This document shows, piece after piece, positions 9,808 through 17,122 of a stretch of 64,000 nucleotides of DNA (position 1 is its first letter; each line of letters opens with the position of its first letter). A program made the position numbers and the translations under genes. This DNA comes from Roseobacter sp. HKCCD6576-2 (GTDB lineage: Bacteria; Pseudomonadota; Alphaproteobacteria; Rhodobacterales; Rhodobacteraceae): the NCBI RefSeq assembly GCF_013179285.1, contig NZ_WVNW01000004.1:186001-250000 (forward strand). Direction: 5' to 3'. Below the pieces are notes generated by a model. The model was not told where the DNA came from and did no database searches. It saw only the letters and a program-made list of their open reading frames with translations.

Positions 9808-10440
9808 CTAAGGAAACCGTGTCTCCGCATCGCCAGGAGCCCATGGCGGGTATTTTGTCATCACGGCGGCCAGTCGATCAGAGACCAGGAACCGATCCAA
9901 CCAACCGACAACGCTTTCCCCCGCTTCCGCGTCGAACCGCGCCTTATCGATCATCGCAAATTGCCGGACGAAGGGCAGGATTGCGAAATCCGCCAGTTTT
10001 GGCGCGGCCCCAAACAGCCAATCTCGCCCGGCGATCTGCGCATCCAGCTTAGCAATGAAGGTCATTGCCCTGGCGCGCTCCACCTCGGCATCCAATTCCG
10101 GGTGCCGGCTGGCGTATTTCGTGTGATCAAGCGCAGCTTTGAACGGTCCATCCGCCTCGGCAATCAGCCCTTCGCCCATATTAACCATGTCCAGAAGCCC
10201 CTCAGGATCATTCTGGCCGAGCGCCCATCGCATCACATCATAGCTTTCGTCGATGCTCTCGCCCCCAACCGTTGCCAAACACGGCACGGTGGCCGAAGGC
10301 GATACGGCAAGAAACGCCTCCGGCTTATCCCGCAGCAGAATCTCGCGCAGCGTCACCTCGACCCCGGCGCTCGCAATCGCCAGGCGGGCGCGGATCGCAT
10401 AAGGGCAGCGGCGGAAGGAATAGAGGATCGCGCGGGTCAT
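9808..10440 (-). CDS. Glutathione S-transferase family protein
   Basis: A 210-aa protein with an N-terminal thioredoxin-like domain carrying CPYAIRARLAI (Cys about residue 12), a SPSATVPCL cis-Pro loop, and ESYDVMRWAL for glutathione binding; the rest is the helical GST C-domain. The CPYA active-site motif is like that of glutaredoxin-2-type and omega-class enzymes, which reduce mixed disulfides or dehydroascorbate. It precedes mtaB with a 4-nt gap in the direction dapF-mtaB-gst, so it may be the third gene of that operon. Confidence 0.82.
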   Translation of the reverse strand: MTRAILYSFRRCPYAIRARLAIASAGVEVTLREILLRDKPEAFLAVSPSATVPCLATVGGESIDESYDVMRWALGQNDPEGLLDMVNMGEGLIAEADGPFKAALDHTKYASRHPELDAEVERARAMTFIAKLDAQIAGRDWLFGAAPKLADFAILPFVRQFAMIDKARFDAEAGESVVGWLDRFLVSDRLAAVMTKYPPWAPGDAETRFP

Positions 10441-10444
10441 GCGC

Positions 10445-11707
10445 CTAAGCCGTCAACTGCGTGCCCGCCACGCCGGTGATCTCAGCGGTCACGATCTGGC
10501 TCTCGGGCTGATTGCTGGCAAACCCCACCTCGGTGAATTGCGCCGTGCGACCCATGCGGGGCGATTCCATCAAAATCTGATGGGTCTTGCCGATCTGCGC
10601 CTGCAAATGCGCTTGAACTTGCACCTGACCCAGAGCACGCAGTTTGGCGGCACGCTCCTTGATCGCGGCGCCATGAACCTGCGGCATCCGCGCGGCAGGC
10701 GTGCCCTGGCGCGGGGAGTAGGGGAAGACGTGCAGCCATGTCAGATCGCACTCCTCGACCAGGCGCAGCGAGTTTTCAAAATGCGCCTCGGTCTCGGTCG
10801 GGAACCCGGCGATGATATCCGCGCCATAAGTCATATCCGGCCGGAGCCGCCGTGCCTCTTCGCAGAACGCTATGGCATCATCGCGCAGATGACGGCGCTT
10901 CATCCGCTTCAGGATCAGGTTATCGCCATGCTGCAGGCTCAGATGCAGATGCGGCATCAGACGTGGCTCGGTTGCGATCGCCAGCATCAGGTTCTCATCC
11001 ACCTCGATAGAATCGATTGACGAAATCCGCAGGCGCGGCAAATCCGGCACGAGTTTCAAGATTCGCATCACCAGATCGCCCAGCTTCGGCTCGGACGGCA
11101 GATCGGCACCCCAAGAGGTCAAATCGACCCCTGTCAGCACGACCTCATTATAGCCGCGATCCACCAGGCGTTTGATCTGATCAACCACCACACCGGCGGG
11201 GACGGAGCGCGAGTTGCCCCGACCATAGGGAATGATGCAGAAGGTGCAGCGGTGGTCGCAACCGTTTTGCACTTGCACATAAGCGCGGCTCCGCGTGCCG
11301 AAGCCATCGATCAGATGACCGGCCGTTTCGGTGACGGACATGATGTCATCAACCTGCACCTTCTCGGTCGCGCCAATGAAGTTCGCGCCGGCCAGATTGC
11401 GCCAGGTCTCCGGCTGCATCTTCTCGGCATTGCCGATGACCCGATCGACCTCACCCATCTGGGCAAAGGTCTCGGGCTCGGTCTGCGCCGCGCAGCCGGT
11501 CACGACCAACGTCGCGTCCGGGTTCTCACGGCGGAGCTTGCGAATTTCTTGCCGCGCCTTCCGCACGGCCTCGGCGGTCACGGCGCAGGTGTTGACGACC
11601 ACCGTGTCGCCCAGCCCTGCACTGGCCGAGAGCTCTTTCATTGCTTCGGTTTCATAGGCGTTCAGCCGACAACCGAGCGTATGGAAAACGGGTACGCGGC
11701 GGTCCAT
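10445..11707 (-). CDS. mtaB: tRNA t6A37 methylthiotransferase MtaB
   Basis: A 420-aa radical-SAM enzyme that turns t6A37 into ms2t6A37 in ANN-decoding tRNAs. The N-terminal UPF0004 domain holds three cluster Cys (in TLGCRLN, NTCAV and TGCAAQ), the radical-SAM core has CDHRCTFC, and a TRAM-like domain ends the protein. The opening TLGCRLNAYETE is MtaB-type rather than MiaB or RimO. The ATG at 11707 overlaps the dapF stop (TAATG); an extension to 11797 would run into dapF. The tRNA-Lys(UUU) gene, a known MtaB substrate in Bacillus subtilis, lies 0.9 kb away. Confidence 0.9.
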   Translation of the reverse strand: MDRRVPVFHTLGCRLNAYETEAMKELSASAGLGDTVVVNTCAVTAEAVRKARQEIRKLRRENPDATLVVTGCAAQTEPETFAQMGEVDRVIGNAEKMQPETWRNLAGANFIGATEKVQVDDIMSVTETAGHLIDGFGTRSRAYVQVQNGCDHRCTFCIIPYGRGNSRSVPAGVVVDQIKRLVDRGYNEVVLTGVDLTSWGADLPSEPKLGDLVMRILKLVPDLPRLRISSIDSIEVDENLMLAIATEPRLMPHLHLSLQHGDNLILKRMKRRHLRDDAIAFCEEARRLRPDMTYGADIIAGFPTETEAHFENSLRLVEECDLTWLHVFPYSPRQGTPAARMPQVHGAAIKERAAKLRALGQVQVQAHLQAQIGKTHQILMESPRMGRTAQFTEVGFASNQPESQIVTAEITGVAGTQLTA

Positions 11708-12546
11708 TAGGTGAGGTTCCTTAAGAAAGTATCGGTCAGAACGCCCGAGAACACATGCGCGCTCGGCCCGGTCATCCTGACCCCATCCTCGCGCCACTCG
11801 ACCTCAATCTCGCCGCCATCCAGCGTCAACCGCACCTTGCGCCCGGTCAATCCCCGCCGCGCGGCGGCCACAGCCACAGCGCAGGACGACGAGCCCGATG
11901 CCAGCGTGATGCCCGTGCCCCGCTCCCAAACCCGCATCCGCAGATGGTCCGGCCCAATCACGTGGCAGAACTGGACATTGGTCCGTTCGGGGAACAACGG
12001 GTGATGCTCCGTCTCCGCTCCGCGGACTGCCAAATCCACTGCCTCAGCGTCGTCGACAAAAAACGTGCAATGTGGGTTGCCCATGCCTGTGGCGACAGGA
12101 TCGCCGTCGATCGGCAGATGATCCGTTTCCATCGCCTCGGCCAGAGGTATGTCGGGCCAATCCATCTGCGGCTGGCCCATATTCACTGATGTCAGCCCGG
12201 CGCCCATATCGCGGGCCTCCAGGAGGCCGCGCTCTGTCTTCAGTGTCATCTCGGTTTTGCCGGAAACATCCATTTCATAGCGCGCGATACAGCGGGTGGC
12301 ATTACCGCAAGCCGCAGACGGGGAGCCATCTGCGTTGAAAAACCTCAACGCCAGATCGGCCTCGTCATCGGGCGAGATGACGGCCAGTTGATCAAACCCA
12401 ACCCCGCGATGCCGATCCGCCAGCGCACGCGCCAAAGGCGCAGTGATCTCCGCCACGGCCACCCGCGCGTCGATCACCACGAAATCATTGCCGAGCCCAT
12501 GCATTTTCATGAAGGGCAGGCCGGAAGGGGCAGCCGTGTCAGACAT
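11707..12546 (-). CDS. dapF: Diaminopimelate epimerase, one catalytic Cys replaced
   Basis: A 279-aa enzyme interconverting LL- and meso-diaminopimelate for lysine and peptidoglycan synthesis. The opening [14 protein letters not shown] and the internal GNPHCTFFV are DapF signatures. The first catalytic Cys is present in AACGNATRC (C80). The second motif, usually ACGxxACA, reads ASGSSSCA here, so the position of the second catalytic Cys is Ser217; C222 four residues on is kept. I choose the ATG at 12546; ATG 12576 would add ten residues. It starts the dapF-mtaB(-gst) unit and is divergent from tRNA-Lys. Confidence 0.86.
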   Translation of the reverse strand: MSDTAAPSGLPFMKMHGLGNDFVVIDARVAVAEITAPLARALADRHRGVGFDQLAVISPDDEADLALRFFNADGSPSAACGNATRCIARYEMDVSGKTEMTLKTERGLLEARDMGAGLTSVNMGQPQMDWPDIPLAEAMETDHLPIDGDPVATGMGNPHCTFFVDDAEAVDLAVRGAETEHHPLFPERTNVQFCHVIGPDHLRMRVWERGTGITLASGSSSCAVAVAAARRGLTGRKVRLTLDGGEIEVEWREDGVRMTGPSAHVFSGVLTDTFLRNLT

Positions 12547-12605
12547 GGGACGGGCATATAGCGCCTCATTGACCACAATGAAATCCCCACGGGTCCGATT
12601 TCCGC

Positions 12606-12632
12606 TTGACGCCTCCGGCAGGCATTTATACT
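12606..12632 (+). promoter_or_regulatory. Predicted sigma-70 promoter of tRNA-Lys
   Basis: A TTGACG hexamer (12606-12611) and a TATACT hexamer (12627-12632) are separated by 15 bp and precede the mature tRNA by 15 bp, placing the likely start near 12639. The spacer is shorter than the usual 16-18 bp, but both hexamers are close to consensus. Confidence 0.6.
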
Positions 12633-12647
12633 GAGACGTCCTCGAGT

Positions 12648-12723
12648 GGGCCCTTAGCTCAGTTGGTAGAGCAACTGACTTTTAATCAGTGGGTCGCAGG
12701 TTCGAATCCTGCAGGGCTCACCA
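12648..12723 (+). tRNA. tRNA-Lys (anticodon UUU)
   Basis: A complete 76-nt cloverleaf. The acceptor GGGCCCT pairs with AGGGCTC (one G-U), the D-arm is GCTC/GAGC, the anticodon stem ACTGA/TCAGT carries loop CTTTTAA with anticodon TTT at 12681-12683 and A37 after it. The T-arm is GCAGG TTCGAAT CCTGC, and the discriminator A is followed by an encoded CCA. The A37 is a site for t6A and ms2t6A; mtaB and tsaE are both in this window. It is divergent from dapF. Confidence 0.97.
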
Positions 12724-13430
12724 CTTCAGCCGATTTGTGACGACAATTGACCATTCGGGTCATGTTTTCGGTCATTCGCGCGATGCATGAAATAGGGATG
12801 TTGTCTGGCACCGGGATCAAAGCTCTCTCTAAGGTATGGCCTTTGATGAGGGGCACTGCTGCCTAAGCTCATTGCTCAGAGGCAGGGCAGCGCTTCACGA
12901 AATCTACCGCCCAGGCGATCGGGTCGGCGACATTCCTTTTTGATTGGCTGTCGCTGCCTGGGGCTAAGGTCTTCGGCTGCGTGGGCCTGTTTCTGATCTC
13001 GCTTCGATGCCGTCACTATGTGAACTCCGCCTATCTGAAGCGGTTGGCTCAACCAGGTCGCGCAGTCGACCTTTAGAACGGAGTCGGACCTGGCGATGGG
13101 GTCGAGGTCATCTTTCGTCCCCGGCGGCGTCTAATGCGGTTGCTGCTTGGGCGAATTATAGCGGTGCGAATGCTGGCGCGATATAGGTGGTAATCGGAAC
13201 GGTCATGATCTCATCCGCCATCACCATGGTTTTGATTTAGACATACGAGGCTCTGCGCGGCCCGAGCAGCGCGCCGCCGGCACGCACTGGCTCCGCGGCA
13301 GGGCTGAGGTGCTGAATATGGGTGCTCCTGCTGAACCGTTTCGACGCATTTTTCGCCTGGCTCAAAGTGATCCGGGTGGTCTTCGTTGAAACGCATGGCG
13401 GCGCGTTTGGTCGCTGGTTTGAGACGCGCT
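12724..13430. other. Gene-free region downstream of tRNA-Lys
   Basis: About 700 bp with no recognisable gene, the longest such gap in a densely packed window. Reading frames here are short or have unusual composition. A minus-strand frame reaching in from 13561 to 13211 only overlaps the dehydrogenase end and resembles no family I know. I do not see a repeat of the tRNA 3' end that would mark an integration site, nor inverted repeats of an insertion sequence. It may be a decayed insertion or a regulatory spacer. Confidence 0.5.
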
Positions 13431-14558
13431 TCAAATCGCCGCATCGTTGACCATGCTGTCCGCCAGTTGATCTGGCCGCAACGAGGTCGCGCCAATTTGC
13501 GCAAGGGTGATGCTCGTCTCATCACAAAGAACCTCCCATAGCCGGTGCAGCCCCTCTTCACCGCCGGCTGCGATGGCGAATTGAAGGACGCGCCCGAGAA
13601 AGGTGAACATCGCGCCGCTGGCGTAGGCTTTCACCACATCTTCCCCGGATCGCAGGCCCGTGTCGAAGAACAGCGGCATCTCTTTGCCAACGGCGGACCT
13701 GATCTCGGAGAGAACATCGATCGGCGCAGGTGCACTTTCAAGCTGCCGGGCCCCATGGCTTGAGACCTGTATGGCATCGACGCCCGCTTGCTGCAGAAGG
13801 ACTGCGTCTTCGGTATCCAACACGCCTTTCACGACCAGACGGCCCGGCCACATGTCGCGCAGTTTTGCCAACGCGCCCCAATCCGCCCGCGCGCGGCTGG
13901 CGGTTCGGTCGAAGGCGTAGCCAGGCATCTGGAAATTAGCCATCTCTGGCCGCCCTTTGACCAGCGTCGACAGCGACCATCGCGGGTGTAAAGCGAAATC
14001 GATGAACTGTTTCGGACCGATCCGGAACGGCATAGTGAACCCGTGCTGCAACTCGCGCGGACGGCGACCGACTTCGGGGACGTCTACCGTTAGGATGATC
14101 GTTTCATAACCAGCGGCCTTAGCCCGCTCGACGAGTTTGAATGTGCCCGTCCCGTCGCCCGTGAAATAAAGCTGGAACCACGCGTTGCCCTCGGCCGCCT
14201 CGATCAGCGGCTCCATCGCGGTTGACGCAACCGTGGACACTCCAAGTGGAACCTTCTCACGGGCGGCCAGACGGGCCAGCATGAGATCCGCACCTGGCCC
14301 GGACAGATCGCATAGTCCCATCGGGCTGATTCCAAACGGGGCATTGGTCTTTTTACCGAAAACCGAGACCGAGATATCCCGCGCGCTGACATCCCGCAGA
14401 ATCCGAGGCCGAAGGGTCAGCGCGTCAAAAGCGGCCCGGTTGCGCGCGGCTCCGGTCTCCCGACCAGCCGCGCCATCAATGTAATCGAACACCATCCAAG
14501 GCAGACGCCGCCGCGCAAGACGGCGTGCGTCTTCACTAGAGTGAATGCTCGGTGGCAT
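13431..14558 (-). CDS. FMN-dependent 2-hydroxyacid dehydrogenase, proposed sulfolactate dehydrogenase
   Basis: A 375-aa TIM-barrel flavoprotein of the L-lactate dehydrogenase / glycolate oxidase family. The catalytic base motif is SSHGARQLE (H268, R271), an FMN-binding VVKG follows LVVKGVLDTEDA (K244), and the phosphate-binding end has DTGLRSGEDVVKA and LGRVLQFA. It lacks a signal peptide or haem domain, so electrons probably go to quinone or another carrier. It is the last gene of the sulfonate operon, 1 nt after comE. Between HpsN (makes sulfolactate) and ComDE (use sulfopyruvate) the missing step is 2-hydroxyacid oxidation, so I infer sulfolactate as substrate (role of SlcD). Plain L-lactate is the alternative. 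The start could also be ATG 14576. Confidence 0.78.
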   Translation of the reverse strand: MPPSIHSSEDARRLARRRLPWMVFDYIDGAAGRETGAARNRAAFDALTLRPRILRDVSARDISVSVFGKKTNAPFGISPMGLCDLSGPGADLMLARLAAREKVPLGVSTVASTAMEPLIEAAEGNAWFQLYFTGDGTGTFKLVERAKAAGYETIILTVDVPEVGRRPRELQHGFTMPFRIGPKQFIDFALHPRWSLSTLVKGRPEMANFQMPGYAFDRTASRARADWGALAKLRDMWPGRLVVKGVLDTEDAVLLQQAGVDAIQVSSHGARQLESAPAPIDVLSEIRSAVGKEMPLFFDTGLRSGEDVVKAYASGAMFTFLGRVLQFAIAAGGEEGLHRLWEVLCDETSITLAQIGATSLRPDQLADSMVNDAAI

Positions 14559-14559
14559 T

Positions 14560-15114
14560 CTAGCTCGCGACAGCATTCATGAAGCGGTCGCGGATGACGA
14601 CGGGGTCCATCGTGATCACCGGCATCTTGGCGTTGCCGCTGTCACATTTGACCACGATGATATGCATCTCTCCGCTCTCAAGGGCTTTTTGCAGTACCGC
14701 GCCGGTGTCTTTGTCCTGGCACTCGATCACATTCTCACAACCGCAGGCCTCCGCCACTTTGCTGAGCGAGGTTTTCTTGCCCGTGTAGGTCGGCTGATCG
14801 CCAGTCGAGCCATAGGAGCCGTTGTCGATGATCATCAGGATGAAATTGTCGGCCACATTGTTCGCGATGGTCGGCAAGGTGCCCATATTCGTCAGGATCG
14901 AGCCGTCGCCATCGATCACGATGACCGGCTTGGGCTGCGCCAGGGCCAGGCCAAGCCCAATCGAAGACGCAAGCCCCATCGTTCCCAGCATGTAGAAATT
15001 CGTCGGTTGGTCATCGATAGCGTGCAGTTCTTGCGACGGGATGCCGATGTTACAGACGACAAGCTGGTCACGCAGGATCGGGGCGATCTCTCGCAGGATT
15101 TCGGAGCGGATCAT
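14560..15114 (-). CDS. comE: Sulfopyruvate decarboxylase, beta subunit
   Basis: A 184-aa thiamine-diphosphate subunit that, with ComD, decarboxylates 3-sulfopyruvate to sulfoacetaldehyde. The cofactor motif is GDG (69-71) followed by N98 in IIDNGSYGSTG, the expected spacing for ThDP/Mg binding. The N-terminus IRSEILREIAPILRDQLVVCNIG is typical of ComE. The ATG at 15114 overlaps the comD stop (ATGA), so the two subunits are translationally coupled. Phosphonopyruvate decarboxylase is a related alternative, but the split two-gene form and the HpsN context favour sulfopyruvate. Confidence 0.88.
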   Translation of the reverse strand: MIRSEILREIAPILRDQLVVCNIGIPSQELHAIDDQPTNFYMLGTMGLASSIGLGLALAQPKPVIVIDGDGSILTNMGTLPTIANNVADNFILMIIDNGSYGSTGDQPTYTGKKTSLSKVAEACGCENVIECQDKDTGAVLQKALESGEMHIIVVKCDSGNAKMPVITMDPVVIRDRFMNAVAS

Positions 15115-15617
15115 TGGTCGCCATAGCCTCCCCAGAAAGACGCATCCGTCAGGATCGCCACAGGTTTGTTGCACATGAAGGTGTATTTCAGAATCGTGTC
15201 GAGCTCGTCAGCATCGCTTTCCGTGTGGAAATGATAGGTCGGGATATGCAGTTGGTTCAGCAGTGCCTTCGTATGCACGGCCATTTCCACCTGACATGCC
15301 ACCGGTTCGCGCAATTCGCCGCGATAGCTGATCAGCATCGGCAAGGGCATCCGGTAGTATTGGGTCAGCGTCACAAGCGTGTTGATCGTCACACCAATGG
15401 CAGTGTTCTGCATGATGATGGCGGGGCGCTTGCCACCCATATAGGCCCCGGCGCAGAGACCCATGCCCTCATCCTCTTTGTTGGACGGGATGTGGTAAAT
15501 CTCGGGCCGGGTGTCGACCTCATCAATCACACCGGCCAGTTGTTTGCAGGGCACGGTTGTGATGAAGGACACGTCATTGGCGACGAAATCATCAACAATC
15601 TTCTTTGAGATACTCAC
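15111..15617 (-). CDS. comD: Sulfopyruvate decarboxylase, alpha subunit
   Basis: A 168-aa subunit carrying the pyrimidine-binding half of the ThDP enzyme. The glutamate that activates the cofactor is in SNKEDEGMGLCAGAYMGG, and QNTAIGVTINTLVTL follows, as in ComD. I choose the GTG at 15617 with AGGAG 11 nt upstream; a TTG at 15644 would add nine residues. A 14-bp perfect palindrome lies just upstream. It is separated from the usp gene by 72 nt, the largest gap in this part of the operon, so an internal promoter or control site is possible. Confidence 0.87.
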   Translation of the reverse strand: MSISKKIVDDFVANDVSFITTVPCKQLAGVIDEVDTRPEIYHIPSNKEDEGMGLCAGAYMGGKRPAIIMQNTAIGVTINTLVTLTQYYRMPLPMLISYRGELREPVACQVEMAVHTKALLNQLHIPTYHFHTESDADELDTILKYTFMCNKPVAILTDASFWGGYGDQ

Positions 15618-15639
15618 GGGCTGAAGGGCTCCTGTATTT

Positions 15640-15653
15640 GGCAACCGGTTGCC
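15640..15653. promoter_or_regulatory. Perfect palindrome upstream of comD, possible operator
   Basis: GGCAACCGGTTGCC is a perfect 14-bp inverted repeat with a central CG, the layout of LacI-family operators. It is 22 bp before the chosen comD start, in the 72-nt usp-comD gap. Next to it the half-site GCAACCGG occurs once more. It differs from the paired sites near the LacI gene (22551-22587), so it may bind a different regulator. Confidence 0.4.
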
Positions 15654-15689
15654 GGTTGCGGATGATGGTATGTTACGTTTCCGGCGGGG

Positions 15690-16103
15690 CTATTCGGCGT
15701 CGCGCAGGACATGCACCGCACATGGGGCGTGACGGACAACCCGCGCAGCGGTCGAGCCGAGCAGATAGTCGATTAGACCAGGTTTGTGAGACCCCATCAC
15801 AATGCAATCGGCCCCTTGAGCCGTCGCGTAATCGATGATGGTGCGGCCGCTATGCCCCTTCTCGACGACGGGTGTCACATTCGCTTGCCCGGCAACCCGC
15901 TCGCTCAGCTTCGCTTTGGTGGCAGCAAAGGCTTGGCGCACAACCTCTTCGTCCAGATAGGCGCTGACCGAGCCTTGCGGGGCTTCGTAGACATGGAGCG
16001 CGGTGATTTTGCCGTTCTCATTCAAGAGCTTGTTCGCCAGGGCCAGGGCGGTTTTGCCAAACCCGTGGTCGAGCGCCATCGGAACGATGATATGGTCATA
16101 CAT
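15690..16103 (-). CDS. Universal stress protein (UspA family)
   Basis: A 137-aa cytoplasmic alpha/beta protein of the nucleotide-binding Usp fold. The ATP-binding signature is near the C-terminus: GSHKPGLIDYLLGSTAARVV, matching G-x2-G-x9-G-S/T. I choose the ATG at 16103 with GGAAGGA upstream; a start at 16136 would overlap the Zn-dehydrogenase gene. Usp genes are often found in TRAP transporter operons (TeaD of the ectoine TRAP system binds ATP and modulates uptake), so a role in tuning DHPS uptake is an inference. Confidence 0.85.
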   Translation of the reverse strand: MYDHIIVPMALDHGFGKTALALANKLLNENGKITALHVYEAPQGSVSAYLDEEVVRQAFAATKAKLSERVAGQANVTPVVEKGHSGRTIIDYATAQGADCIVMGSHKPGLIDYLLGSTAARVVRHAPCAVHVLRDAE

Positions 16104-16132
16104 GGCGGGGTCCTTCCAAGGAATATGCGTCT

Positions 16133-17122
16133 TCACGCATGAGGGTTCAGAACAATCTTCGGCGCGGCGGAGCGCCCGGCGCGTATATCAGCGAAGGCCG
16201 ATGCGCCATCAGCCAGCGGCCGGGCCTCGGTCCAGTGCAGCGACCCTAGGCGTCCGTCGAAGATGGCCGCCGCCGTCTTGCGGAAATCCTGCGCCGTGTA
16301 GGTATAGGTGCCGAAAAAGGTGATCTCTTGCAACGTCATGCGACGAATATCGAGGCCGCCTGTCGCCTCACCGAGGCCAATATGGGCGATCACGCCGCCG
16401 GGCCGGGCATGGGCCGAAGCGGTCGCCCGGGTGGCGGCATACCCTACCCCATCGACAACAAGATCGAACTGGGCGCCGCTGGACAGCTTATCGGGTGCCA
16501 AGGCCGTTTGGTTCCCGAGGCCGGTCAGGACCTCGCGCCGCGCCTCATTCGGCTCCAAAATCGTCACTTCTGGCACGCCTTGCGCCGTCAGAGACAGGGC
16601 CGCGCCCAATCCGATCGCGCCGCCACCAATCACCAGCGCGGTCTCTGCCACGCCCGCCAACGCATGTTTCGCGAGCCGCACCGCGTGCCAGCCACAGGCA
16701 ATGGGTTCGGCAAGCGCGGCCATATCGAGCGTCACATGGTCGGGCACAGTCACCAGATTCTCATCACGCATGGCGACATATTGCGCAAAAGCGCCTTCCC
16801 GGGGCGGCATCGAGATGATCGAGCGCGCGGCGCAGAGATTATCATGACCGCTGGTGCAGGCCGCGCAAGTGCCGCAGGTTACGAGAGGGTTCAACGTCAC
16901 CCGTTCGCCATCTCGCGCCCCGCCGACCACAATGCCCGCAGCCTCATGGCCTAAGATAAGCGGCGCGGGGCGGCGCTCGTCATGGCCCAAGAAGGCATGC
17001 ATGTCGGAGCCGCAGATCCCGACCGATAGGATCTTGATCAGCTGTTCGCCCTGCCCCGCCACCGCGTCTGGCACATCGCGAAACGCAAGCGTCTCGGGGC
17101 CGTCATAGACCAGCGCTTTCAT
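16133..17122 (-). CDS. hpsP: Zinc-dependent alcohol dehydrogenase, HpsP-like
   Basis: A 329-aa medium-chain dehydrogenase. Catalytic zinc ligands are C37 (GICGSD) and H59-E60 (GHE); the structural zinc has four Cys (C83, C86, C89, C97). The NAD(P) fold has a GGGAIGLGA turn near residue 167. In the DHPS pathway, two dehydrogenases (HpsO and HpsP) interconvert the enantiomers by oxidising C2 and re-reducing it; this gene and the next are of the expected two classes, an ADH and an SDR. Its start overlaps the SDR stop (ATGA). Assignment to HpsP rests on context. Confidence 0.78.
   Translation of the reverse strand: MKALVYDGPETLAFRDVPDAVAGQGEQLIKILSVGICGSDMHAFLGHDERRPAPLILGHEAAGIVVGGARDGERVTLNPLVTCGTCAACTSGHDNLCAARSIISMPPREGAFAQYVAMRDENLVTVPDHVTLDMAALAEPIACGWHAVRLAKHALAGVAETALVIGGGAIGLGAALSLTAQGVPEVTILEPNEARREVLTGLGNQTALAPDKLSSGAQFDLVVDGVGYAATRATASAHARPGGVIAHIGLGEATGGLDIRRMTLQEITFFGTYTYTAQDFRKTAAAIFDGRLGSLHWTEARPLADGASAFADIRAGRSAAPKIVLNPHA

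Noticed and set aside
12648-13430. Integration site or prophage remnant after tRNA-Lys
   Set aside because: No integrase, no duplicated tRNA 3' end and no phage-like gene could be seen, so it is kept only as a weak possibility.
13211-13561. A 116-codon minus-strand frame near the FMN dehydrogenase end
   Set aside because: It overlaps the end of the dehydrogenase gene in another frame and shows no family pattern.
14560-15617. Phosphonopyruvate decarboxylase
   Set aside because: Two separate subunit genes and the context of HpsN fit sulfopyruvate decarboxylase; no phosphonate gene is near.
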